Origin: Crenotrichaceae bacterium | Lineage (GTDB): Bacteria; Pseudomonadota; Gammaproteobacteria; Methylococcales; DRLZ01 | Assembly (NCBI GenBank): GCA_011322755.1 | Contig: DRLZ01000288.1 | Span: 1-18,970, forward strand | Reading direction: 5' to 3' | DNA: 18,970 nucleotides | Shown: piece by piece, positions 6,893 to 13,261 of the stretch | How the letters are laid out: every line of letters begins with the position of its first letter | Numbering within the stretch: the stretch's first letter is position 1 | Made by a program: the position numbers and the translations under genes | Notes under the pieces: generated by a model | The model's database searches: none | Told to the model about the DNA's origin: nothing | The model's input: the letters and a program-made list of their open reading frames with translations, nothing else

Positions 6893-9061
6893 ATGAAGAA
6901 CCAGAACATCCAAATCGTAGGTTACCAACAACTCAAGAAATTGCGCATCGCATTCGCTATTTTTCAGGGTACACAATTATTCGCTACGCTTAAACAAGAA
7001 GCGGAGGCAACTGTATCGCACGATCAGGGGAAGCGTGTTACTTACCTGACTGAACTGTTTTCACGTATCCATCGTGAAATGTTTCGTGACTGGAAAGAAC
7101 AAGCATCTGCACCTCATCGACCGGGTGCGATGACTGATGTCAGGAAACGCAAGCAGTTTCGTGAAACCATAGAAAGTCTGGTACTTGATGGAGATTTGAA
7201 TCAGCAAACCGCGCTGTTTGACAACAACGGCTTTGTAATTCGCAGTGAAGATATTTCGTTCAGATTGGCAAAATTTTATCAGCAAATGCGCAGCATCAGA
7301 CAGTTTGCTTACGGTAACCGCATAACCCTGGATTTTTTCATGGCAGCAATGGGTAATTTACCCGCGTTTAAGGGTGTTTACGAAGGCGGTATCGATTTCA
7401 GGCGGCTGGAGCAATATGATGCCGTCACCTTGCACGATACAGGCAGCAATTTTGACGATCTCATTATTGCATATCAGCATGCGCTGGATCCTGCTCGTAA
7501 CAAAAGCCTGCAAAACAAGCCCAACAGCTATGGTCACTGGCCAGAAAACAAAAAATTTATCTATGGCATTCCATTTCTATCACATGTCACCGAACAAGGT
7601 GTGGCTTGTCTGGTAACAATTAACGGAGGATTGATGCCTGTTGAGCTGATACAGGATGAAATCTTTATGGCCGGCAAAAACTTTGCTGATTTTCCCTTGT
7701 GTAGTCCGGAGAATATTATTGGCTATTTACCGGGAACAGAAACGTTACGTGGATCAGGTGTCAGGGAAATTGATGGAATAGCGATTGGCGACAAAGGTGA
7801 AGCACCCCTGTTTTGTCTGGATGTCAATGTCTTGACCGGGCTGCGTTCGCCCAGCCATACCGAAATTGTTGGGCTGATCAAAGAGTTTTCTTCCGACAAT
7901 GCAGATATTTTCGAGCTGGCTGGGAATGAGCAGCTAAGAGCAAGATTAATGAGTGCGGCTCATGATGATGCGAAATTGCAACGTAGTATCGAAATAGCCT
8001 ACGATCGACTGCAAAAAATCACGGCCAGACTCGAACAAGCCAAAGCAGCACTGTTTGTAGGCAAAACGCCAGTCACAAACCCAAGACTGGTTATGTCAAT
8101 GGGAGGCGCTGGCTCTGGTAAAACAGCAGTTGAAGAAATAGCAGAAGCACAATGTGGTGATAACTTCGTGATTGCCTCACTTGATGAATTCCGAAAAAAA
8201 AGTGATTTGTACACAGTACTCACAGCGGCCAATCATCACAGTGATGACTACATGTTTGTAGAGCCTTATGCAAAACGGCTGCGGCAAATGGTGGCGCGTC
8301 ATGCCAGAACAAACAAGTTTAATCTGCTCTATGACGGGACGGGTATCCCGTATGCGCCGCGTTATGTCGGTATTGTCGATCGTTTCAAACGAGAAGGTTT
8401 CAAGACCCAAATTACTGCGGTTGATGCCTTTCTCGTCAAGCCAGAAGGGCGTGAAGATGAATTGCCACGATCAGCTGTAATTCAAAGCGTCAAGACACGA
8501 TTTGAGCAAACCGGACGTGCATTGCCCTGGGTCGTGACAGTAGATAAACACATTCGTACGCCCGGCTCATTTCTAACCGCGCTGGAACATCAGGCAATGG
8601 ACAAGATCTCGCTATTTGCCAATGATGGGGAAAAAGACAGGCATTATCTGGTTGCAGAGAGTTTTGATGTTAGCGCAGAAACCATTCAGGCTCTACAGCA
8701 AAACCAGTTGGCGCAGACACTGGCGAAATATCTGCAATCGATGATAAACGAGCGGGATGACTCGGTGTTAAAAATTCTGGCAGGAAATGATCACACCAGG
8801 CTTGTAGCATGGTTGCAGCGTAATCCTGGATTTACTGAGAAAAATGTTGCCTATCAAGTTCATAGTAAGGGACAAGGATACCGTGTCCTGGCGATTTATA
8901 ACGCCAGACGCATGGTGGATTTTGTGGAAAAGAGACAACTTAACCCAAATGCATCAGGTGAAGAAGGCTTGCTGCACTCACCCGAGGTATTGGCGTTCCA
9001 TGTTGATCCGCTTGCAACAAAACCGTGGATGACGCGTTTGCAGGATTCTGTTGCCGGCTGA
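6893..9061 (+). CDS. large zeta-toxin-family P-loop kinase with long N-terminal region
   Basis: The ATG at 6893 gives 722 residues; an in-frame TTG at 6872 would add seven. Neither has a clear Shine-Dalgarno. The C-terminal part (about 390-640) is a zeta-toxin-like kinase: Walker A GGAGSGKT at 404-411, ASLDEF at 428-433 with the presumed catalytic Asp, EPYAKRL near 457, and NLLYDGTG at 477-484. Classical zeta toxins phosphorylate UDP-N-acetylglucosamine and are held by an epsilon antitoxin; no antitoxin-like gene is adjacent. The first 380 residues are of unknown function. They contain FAYGNRITLDFF (138-149), a faint echo of the Fic core without its catalytic His. The size is far above stand-alone zeta toxins (about 270-290), so it is probably a conserved large family rather than a simple TA toxin. 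The substrate is unknown. Confidence 0.72.
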   Translation: MKNQNIQIVGYQQLKKLRIAFAIFQGTQLFATLKQEAEATVSHDQGKRVTYLTELFSRIHREMFRDWKEQASAPHRPGAMTDVRKRKQFRETIESLVLDGDLNQQTALFDNNGFVIRSEDISFRLAKFYQQMRSIRQFAYGNRITLDFFMAAMGNLPAFKGVYEGGIDFRRLEQYDAVTLHDTGSNFDDLIIAYQHALDPARNKSLQNKPNSYGHWPENKKFIYGIPFLSHVTEQGVACLVTINGGLMPVELIQDEIFMAGKNFADFPLCSPENIIGYLPGTETLRGSGVREIDGIAIGDKGEAPLFCLDVNVLTGLRSPSHTEIVGLIKEFSSDNADIFELAGNEQLRARLMSAAHDDAKLQRSIEIAYDRLQKITARLEQAKAALFVGKTPVTNPRLVMSMGGAGSGKTAVEEIAEAQCGDNFVIASLDEFRKKSDLYTVLTAANHHSDDYMFVEPYAKRLRQMVARHARTNKFNLLYDGTGIPYAPRYVGIVDRFKREGFKTQITAVDAFLVKPEGREDELPRSAVIQSVKTRFEQTGRALPWVVTVDKHIRTPGSFLTALEHQAMDKISLFANDGEKDRHYLVAESFDVSAETIQALQQNQLAQTLAKYLQSMINERDDSVLKILAGNDHTRLVAWLQRNPGFTEKNVAYQVHSKGQGYRVLAIYNARRMVDFVEKRQLNPNASGEEGLLHSPEVLAFHVDPLATKPWMTRLQDSVAG

Positions 9062-9222
9062 AGCGGTAGCACCGTACTTGACACATGTATGAATCACGCT
9101 GCTAGCAACTGCATTCGTTACAAGCAAGTGAGATGAATGTCCAAGTGACTTCCTTAAAATGCTTGTCATTCTTGTTTTTGCTCGAGTACCCCTTCAAGAA
9201 CCAGTGTGTCCGGGGCAGTCAA

Positions 9223-9402
9223 CTAACTGGGACCATAATTTGGATAGCCACCACCGCCACCACTTTCTGCCGTATTGAGGAATGACTTACCATCAATATT
9301 GCGCCGTGTTAACGGGGTCAGTTTTGGGGCACTCCATGGTTTTTTTTCTGGTTTGTCAGAAACAAGATCAGTTTGATTCATTCTTGACTTCTTTTTATTC
9401 AT
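9223..9402 (-). CDS. putative RiPP precursor peptide, 59 aa (short gene)
   Basis: ATG at 9402, TAG at 9225-9223, with AAGGA about 10 nt upstream of the ATG. The N-terminal half is rich in Lys, Asp and Glu and holds KKPWSAPKLTPL (20-31), a Trp/Tyr-x-x-Pro-x-Leu type block like leader segments bound by PqqD/RRE proteins. The C-terminal part is quite different: residues 48-52 are five glycines, followed by YPNYGPS. There is no signal peptide and no Cys. It lies 121 bp downstream of, and on the same strand as, genes for a hydroxylase, a sulfotransferase and a TPR protein; a PqqD-like gene lies about 6 kb away. I infer a leader-core peptide modified on Tyr53, Tyr56 and/or Asn55. An unmodified small protein, or a chance ORF, remains possible. 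Confidence 0.62.
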   Translation of the reverse strand: MNKKKSRMNQTDLVSDKPEKKPWSAPKLTPLTRRNIDGKSFLNTAESGGGGGYPNYGPS

Positions 9403-9436
9403 TTTTGAGACATCCTTATTGCATTAGTTCAGACAT

Positions 9437-9446
9437 ACAAGCTTGT
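9437..9446. promoter_or_regulatory. 10-bp palindrome upstream of the precursor gene
   Basis: ACAAGCTTGT is a perfect palindrome, flanked by GACA on the left and GTC on the right so that a longer imperfect symmetry exists. It sits about 35 nt before the precursor ATG, just after the predicted start of transcription, where a repressor site could act. Confidence 0.3.
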
Positions 9447-9457
9447 GTCCGCAGAGT

Positions 9458-9486
9458 TTTATCCAAGGTTATCCAATGAGTTTCAA
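9458..9486 (-). promoter_or_regulatory. candidate promoter of the precursor peptide gene
   Basis: On the minus strand TTGAAA (9486-9481) and GATAAA (9463-9458) are 17 bp apart. Transcription would begin near 9450 and leave about 48 nt of leader. It would allow the peptide to be expressed independently of, and more strongly than, the enzyme genes upstream. Confidence 0.35.
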
Positions 9487-9502
9487 CGACTACTCTCATT
9501 GG
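9473..9502. repeat. inverted repeat between TPR gene and precursor gene
   Basis: CCAATGAG (9473-9480) and CTCATTGG (9495-9502) form a perfect 8-bp stem with a 14-nt loop, 21 nt after the TPR gene stop on the minus strand. No U-run follows, so it is more likely an mRNA stabiliser, processing site or operator than a full terminator. Confidence 0.4.
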
Positions 9503-9523
9503 CTGGAATTGATTCTATCACGG

Positions 9524-9841
9524 TCAATCTGTTTTGTTATATTTTTTATCAGACTCTGGCAACTCAGGTAGTGCCTGCAAAGTCTCTAATGCTTTCTGAT
9601 AACGATGTACTCGAAAGTAGAGTTTTGAGACATGGAGTATCCATGTGGGGGAATAATCTGCATGACATTGAATTTGATCGATATAATGCTTTGCTTCCGG
9701 CATGTTTTCTAGTTCGATACAAATCTCCAGGAGTTTGAGTGACTCTGGGTGGTTTAGCCATGCCGCTTCATGCATTGCCTTATCTAAGGTCAGACCGACT
9801 TGATGTTGTTCTGAGAACACTGGAAACGTGTGGTTAGTCAT
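9524..9841 (-). CDS. small TPR-like protein
   Basis: The ATG at 9841 overlaps the sulfotransferase stop in the 8-nt string ATGACTAA, implying translational coupling and giving 105 residues. A longer in-frame version running into the sulfotransferase gene is less likely. Residues about 20-95 look like two tetratricopeptide-type helical pairs: HPESLKLLEICIELENMPEAKHYIDQ and YSPTWILHVSKLYFRVHRYQKALETLQALPELP, the second with the TPR pattern of A-L-E after a Y/F-rich helix. There is no signal peptide, so it is cytosolic. A protein-protein or peptide-binding scaffold for the neighbouring enzymes is my inference. The TPR assignment itself is by pattern and moderate. Confidence 0.6.
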   Translation of the reverse strand: MTNHTFPVFSEQHQVGLTLDKAMHEAAWLNHPESLKLLEICIELENMPEAKHYIDQIQCHADYSPTWILHVSKLYFRVHRYQKALETLQALPELPESDKKYNKTD

Positions 9842-10487
9842 TGTCTTCAGTGTCGGCTGATTCTGATGGTGGCGAATAGTTGAACAAGCAATAATCTCTT
9901 GCATAAATCTGCTCAACCTGCGTCACAATTTTCTCATTTGGAAGAAAACTGTGATTTCGTGCTTTTGTTCTATTGAGTGCTGGTATTTGAATATGAGATT
10001 CAGTGCTGAATTTATCCATGAGAAACAGGATATCTTGCTCCAGTGACTCATAACGACCGATAAAATCAGTGCTGATCTCACCGTTTGTGCATAGAAAATG
10101 ACTTTGCGGAAGTAAGTGAATCTTGTTTAACCAGCCTGGCTTGTCAAGATATTCAAGAATCATCTGGTTGGGGTTTTTGTGGTGTTGTAGCCTTGGAATC
10201 AAAAAAAAACAGGCTGAAAGGAACCTGTCCAGTGGTTCACGTACAAAACCGAATTTAAAATAATTTTGCCACTGGTACTGGGTCAGGAACGGTTTTAACT
10301 CCTGTAATGTCAGATGACCTGTTGCTTTTATGGATAAATGTGGGATTGGAAACAGGCGGCGTTCATAAAGACCGCACTGCTCCCAGTCACCCGCAACAGT
10401 ACAGGATCTCAATACGTTTCTAATGGATTGTGATGCGACTTTGGGGACAGCAACAAAAACAAATTGCCGATGATGCGATACGATCAT
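9834..10487 (-). CDS. family 2 sulfotransferase (PAPS-dependent)
   Basis: 217-residue cytosolic protein. The 5'-phosphosulfate-binding loop is PKVASQSIRN at 15-24, preceded by the parallel strand FVFVAV. The 3'-phosphate-binding strand and helix FGFVREPLDRFLSACF (79-94) carries the conserved Arg-x-Pro and the later Arg88. A TGHLT motif at 57-60 supplies a candidate catalytic histidine. These are the marks of the Sulfotransfer_2 family, which moves sulfate from PAPS to hydroxyl or phenolic groups of sugars or proteins. The gene starts inside the hydroxylase stop (ATGA overlap) and ends inside the TPR start, so the three are made together. A hydroxylase upstream and a Tyr-containing peptide downstream suggest peptide sulfation, but a glycan substrate cannot be excluded. 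Confidence 0.78.
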   Translation of the reverse strand: MIVSHHRQFVFVAVPKVASQSIRNVLRSCTVAGDWEQCGLYERRLFPIPHLSIKATGHLTLQELKPFLTQYQWQNYFKFGFVREPLDRFLSACFFLIPRLQHHKNPNQMILEYLDKPGWLNKIHLLPQSHFLCTNGEISTDFIGRYESLEQDILFLMDKFSTESHIQIPALNRTKARNHSFLPNEKIVTQVEQIYARDYCLFNYSPPSESADTEDND

Positions 10488-11101
10488 GAGTGCTCATCAT
10501 TAAACAACTCAAAAATAAAATGAATACGGTCTTGTTCTGAGTCATTCACTACCCCATGTGCAATCAAGTTGTTAACTTCGTAGGCGTTTCCTGGCTTGAG
10601 AAAAAATGTTTGTTTTCCTTCCAGAAATTTCACCTTGGGCGTGCTGAGTAACGGCACATGGATTTTATGCACATAGTGATTGGAATTACCGTTATCTTTG
10701 TGTTGATCTATATTGGCGCCTGCATTGAGTCGCGCCAGCATGGCTTTGGGAAATTGAGGGTGCGCATAATCGTATCGAGCGGCAACTTCATTCATGACAG
10801 GAAGCAGACTGTGTTGAAACAATTTCCAACTTGGCTCACTGTAAAAAACTCTTGGATCCATGAAATTCTCTATAAAGCGAAACACAATGTGCTGGGTGGA
10901 ATGAAATACCTGAAATTTGTTTTCTTTAAATCGATTTTCGTTGTTCCAGTAGGAATCAGGTAATTTTTGCAGCAGCAATAACAACGGCTCAATATTGACA
11001 GAACCGAGGTTCTTGATTGTTGCTGGTTTGTGTACCGGTTGTAAGTTTGGCAGGGCAATTGTGGGAGCTGGGAGTTGCATGCCGCTAATATTTACATCCA
11101 T
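10484..11101 (-). CDS. aspartyl/asparaginyl beta-hydroxylase-like 2OG-Fe(II) oxygenase
   Basis: 205 residues. The double-stranded beta-helix part spans about 118-200. Iron ligands read as His134-x-Asp136 in IDQHKD and His182 in NLIAHGV; Arg192 of DRIHFIFEL is at the place that binds 2-oxoglutarate. KIHVPLLSTPKVKFLEG and LKPGNAYEVNN are typical of the Asp_Arg_Hydrox family, which hydroxylates Asp/Asn side chains of peptides or free amino acids. The N-terminal 110 residues are less conserved. The start at 11101 lacks a good Shine-Dalgarno; Met8 is an alternative. It is the first gene of the leftward group and overlaps the sulfotransferase start by 4 nt. Confidence 0.8.
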   Translation of the reverse strand: MDVNISGMQLPAPTIALPNLQPVHKPATIKNLGSVNIEPLLLLLQKLPDSYWNNENRFKENKFQVFHSTQHIVFRFIENFMDPRVFYSEPSWKLFQHSLLPVMNEVAARYDYAHPQFPKAMLARLNAGANIDQHKDNGNSNHYVHKIHVPLLSTPKVKFLEGKQTFFLKPGNAYEVNNLIAHGVVNDSEQDRIHFIFELFNDEHS

Positions 11102-11200
11102 AACGCGTTTGTGTCAATGAATAGCAGTTGCAACAACAGGTCTGAATAATACCTTAATTCGTGACTTCACTCTGGTGCATGACGCAAGTTCTTGATTCCA

Positions 11201-11231
11201 CATCGGTTAACAAATACCCGCTTAACCGATG
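11201..11231. repeat. perfect 10-bp inverted repeat in the divergent region
   Basis: CATCGGTTAA (11201-11210) and TTAACCGATG (11222-11231) are exact reverse complements around an 11-nt spacer. The centre-to-centre distance is 21 bp, two helical turns, as for a dimeric regulator. It lies between the two divergent operons. No adjacent T-run supports a terminator; an operator shared by both sides is the better reading. Confidence 0.5.
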
Positions 11232-11447
11232 ATGGGTGACGATAAGATTTTTTGAAACCGCTGTGAAACCAATATCTTACCCTCTGTTATCCGTATTGAA
11301 AGCACGGATTCAGGTAACAGTGACATGGTTTTTATCGGTTGTGATTATCCGGTTAAGTACTTTATCCATAGCAACAAATCTGCATTCTCTCTTGTGGGTC
11401 ATTTTTTGTGATGGCAGTCCCGGCTTCGTAATAATCCTGATGATTGC

Positions 11448-11476
11448 TTGACCGCATGATATCGTTGAGTTACTTT
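11448..11476 (+). promoter_or_regulatory. candidate promoter of the Tat-protein operon
   Basis: TTGACC at 11448-11453 and TACTTT at 11471-11476 with a 17-bp spacer. Transcription would start near 11483, and a GGGGGA Shine-Dalgarno at 11494-11499 is 8 nt before the ATG at 11508. Confidence 0.35.
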
Positions 11477-11507
11477 GAGGTGAAATCCTACGTGGGGGAC
11501 AGTGCAA

Positions 11508-11993
11508 ATGTTAACCAGGCGCAAGTTTTTTATCAGTAGTGCAGTTGTTGTTACAAGTTTAGGAATCGATTCTCTGGTTCGTGCAAGCCCTCTCCCAACC
11601 ACCCCCAATTCTCCCCAAGAACGCAAATTTCTGGAGAACGATCAAAATTATAAAAACTTCCTGGCGTATCAGGGTGAAGTTTTTATTGTAAGCAGTTTTG
11701 ATGATCAGAACCTGAGCGAGGAAGTAGAACTGGTTGAGGTGGTCGATACATGGGGCACAGACCAGCTCGATCAGTTTTGGCTTCGATTTAAAGCGCTTCC
11801 GACATCAGCATTAGAAAAGGGTGTTTATCATTTTGAACATGCACAGGCTGGAACGATTCGTTTATGGATTGAGCCAGCATGGAGCAATGAAAACGGCCGG
11901 TATTTTGAAGCACACTTTACCTTGCTCAAAAACTTTCTATTGTCACAGAGTCAAAATGAAGCGGTAAGTCCGCTACGAGAGGATATATCATGA
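11508..11993 (+). CDS. Tat-signal protein, DUF6916-like
   Basis: The ATG at 11508 is preferred over a GTG at 11502 because the GGGGGA ribosome site is correctly spaced only to the former; 161 residues. The N-terminus MLTRRKFFISSAVVVTSLG has a twin-arginine motif (RRKFF) and a hydrophobic run, so export of a folded protein by Tat is likely. The mature part has FLAYQGEVFIVSS (51-63), then VELVEV, FWLRFKALP and LEKGVYHFEHAQAGTIRLWIEP. That is a small beta-rich domain I associate with DUF6916 proteins found beside tail-collar proteins. The name is from memory and unverified. No catalytic residues are visible. Its stop overlaps the next start (ATGA). Confidence 0.6.
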   Translation: MLTRRKFFISSAVVVTSLGIDSLVRASPLPTTPNSPQERKFLENDQNYKNFLAYQGEVFIVSSFDDQNLSEEVELVEVVDTWGTDQLDQFWLRFKALPTSALEKGVYHFEHAQAGTIRLWIEPAWSNENGRYFEAHFTLLKNFLLSQSQNEAVSPLREDIS

Positions 11994-12517
11994 AATCATT
12001 CAGATCAGTATTGCAGATATTTTTACTCACAGGAGTGGTTTTTTTTGCTGGTATGGATAGTCCAGTCGCGCAACAATTTTCCACAACACAGGATTTATTG
12101 ATGGTAGACACAAATCACCGTGTCATTGGTCATGTTGTGAAGCTGATGTCTACTGGTGATAGAGCACAGGTAGTACTTGAGCTGCCTGGACTAACAGAGA
12201 CCGTTTTAGTCAATGTCTATCGATACAGAATAGATCATGTGACACACCCTTTTGTTTATTTCACAAGCCGGGATTGTAGTGGATCAGTTTATTTATTAGC
12301 ATCTGCAAGTGAAAATAATGTAGTTCCTGCTACCGCGATTGCCGGGGAAAACCAGAGCTTATACATCAGCGATGGTAATGCTTCGGTCATGCGTACAGTG
12401 GGGAGTATGCTAAGTGGTCGTGATTGCGTCACTGTGACCATGGATATTGAGGCGCTGAATGCTGAGCTGATAGCGGATCTCGGGCTGGAGTATTTACCGC
12501 CTTATACAGTCGAATAG
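11990..12517 (+). CDS. exported protein of unknown function with two cysteines
   Basis: The 175-residue product begins with a Sec-type signal peptide (MKSFRSVLQIFLLTGVVFFAGMDSPVA, cleavage likely near residue 27). The mature part is mostly predicted beta: VIGHVVKLMS, AQVVLEL, VLVNVYRYRI, PFVYFTSRDCSG, VYLLAS, then a C-terminal segment SGRDCVTVTMDIEA. The two cysteines, Cys96 and Cys146, each follow RD and could form a periplasmic disulfide. I do not recognise the family. The start overlaps the Tat-protein stop by 4 nt, and the tail-collar gene follows 81 bp downstream, so it belongs to the same expression unit. A surface or periplasmic structural role is only a guess. Confidence 0.65.
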   Translation: MKSFRSVLQIFLLTGVVFFAGMDSPVAQQFSTTQDLLMVDTNHRVIGHVVKLMSTGDRAQVVLELPGLTETVLVNVYRYRIDHVTHPFVYFTSRDCSGSVYLLASASENNVVPATAIAGENQSLYISDGNASVMRTVGSMLSGRDCVTVTMDIEALNAELIADLGLEYLPPYTVE

Positions 12518-12598
12518 CGACTATTCACTGACGATAGTTCAAAATCTAGTAGCAAAGGTATTCTTCTAATAACAATTATCAATGCAAGAGGGCGTGTT

Positions 12599-13174
12599 AT
12601 GTCAGAGCCATTTATAGCAGAAATCATCATGTTCGGCGGTAATTTTGCTCCCAGAAGTTGGGGTTTTTGTAGTGGACAGCTTTTGGCTATATCACAGAAT
12701 ACAGCGCTGTTTTCACTCCTGGGTACCACTTACGGCGGAGATGGGCGCACGACTTTTAGTTTGCCAGACCTGCGTGGCCGCGTTCCTGTTCATTCTGGAC
12801 AAGGACCCGGTTTATCCTCTTATCGACCGGGACAACGAGGTGGTGTAGAAAATGTGACATTGTCCGTATTACAAATGCCTGCGCATACACATGCAGCTAC
12901 GGTCGACCTCAAAGCGCGTTTAAACGCAGAAAAAGGCCCTGCAAACAGCAATAATCCAGCGGGGAATATGATTGCTTCTCATGCTGGCGGTAATGCTTTT
13001 AAGCCTTATAATCCGAATATAGACAAACTCATGGCGGATCAGTCCATTACAGACAATGGTACCACTGTAACTAATGCGAATGCTGGGGGTGGTCAACCCC
13101 ATACAAACCTGCAGCCATATACTGTAGTTAATTTTATTATTGCTTTACAAGGGATTTTTCCTTCCCGCAGCTAG
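12599..13174 (+). CDS. tail-collar / microcystin-dependent (Mdp) protein
   Basis: 191 residues with an N-terminal phage tail collar domain (about 8-70): EIIMFGGNFAPRSWGFCSGQ, then LLAISQNTALFSLLGTTYGG, then TFSLPDLRGRVPV. A family-typical MPAHTHA follows near residue 100, and the protein ends in the usual QPYTVVNFIIALQGIFPS. Short stand-alone proteins of this kind are known as microcystin-dependent proteins and occur in bacterial chromosomes without phages. They are thought to form trimeric fibre-like structures. No signal peptide is present. AGAGGG precedes the ATG. No capsid, terminase, sheath or portal gene is nearby, so this is not evidence of a prophage. Confidence 0.88.
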   Translation: MSEPFIAEIIMFGGNFAPRSWGFCSGQLLAISQNTALFSLLGTTYGGDGRTTFSLPDLRGRVPVHSGQGPGLSSYRPGQRGGVENVTLSVLQMPAHTHAATVDLKARLNAEKGPANSNNPAGNMIASHAGGNAFKPYNPNIDKLMADQSITDNGTTVTNANAGGGQPHTNLQPYTVVNFIIALQGIFPSRS

Positions 13175-13261
13175 CCGGCTTGATGAAGCAATGAACGATT
13201 GAATAAAGTTTTTCTGAACTAACCTGGTTTTTTCATTCGTTTACTCAAGTCATCTCGGTTA

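Larger units (their letters stand above)
11102..11507. other. divergent regulatory region of the accessory island
   Basis: 406 bp between the leftward hydroxylase operon and the rightward Tat-protein operon. It holds the 10-bp inverted repeat at 11201-11231, a candidate rightward promoter at 11448-11476, and a minus-strand TATTAT (plus-strand 11146-11151) that could be the leftward -10 but lacks a clear -35. Short reading frames here have no ribosome site or recognisable content. Confidence 0.5.

Noticed and set aside
9282..9738. Two plus-strand ORFs (9282-9479 and 9445-9738)
   Set aside because: They are antisense to the precursor and TPR genes, overlap each other, and have no domain features.
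11179..11232. 17-codon ORF starting MTQVLDST spanning the inverted repeat
   Set aside because: No ribosome site and no recognisable content; the inverted repeat explains the sequence constraint better.
12599..13174. Prophage remnant suggested by the tail-collar domain
   Set aside because: No integrase, terminase, portal, capsid, sheath or lysis gene nearby. The stand-alone short form is the chromosomal Mdp type.
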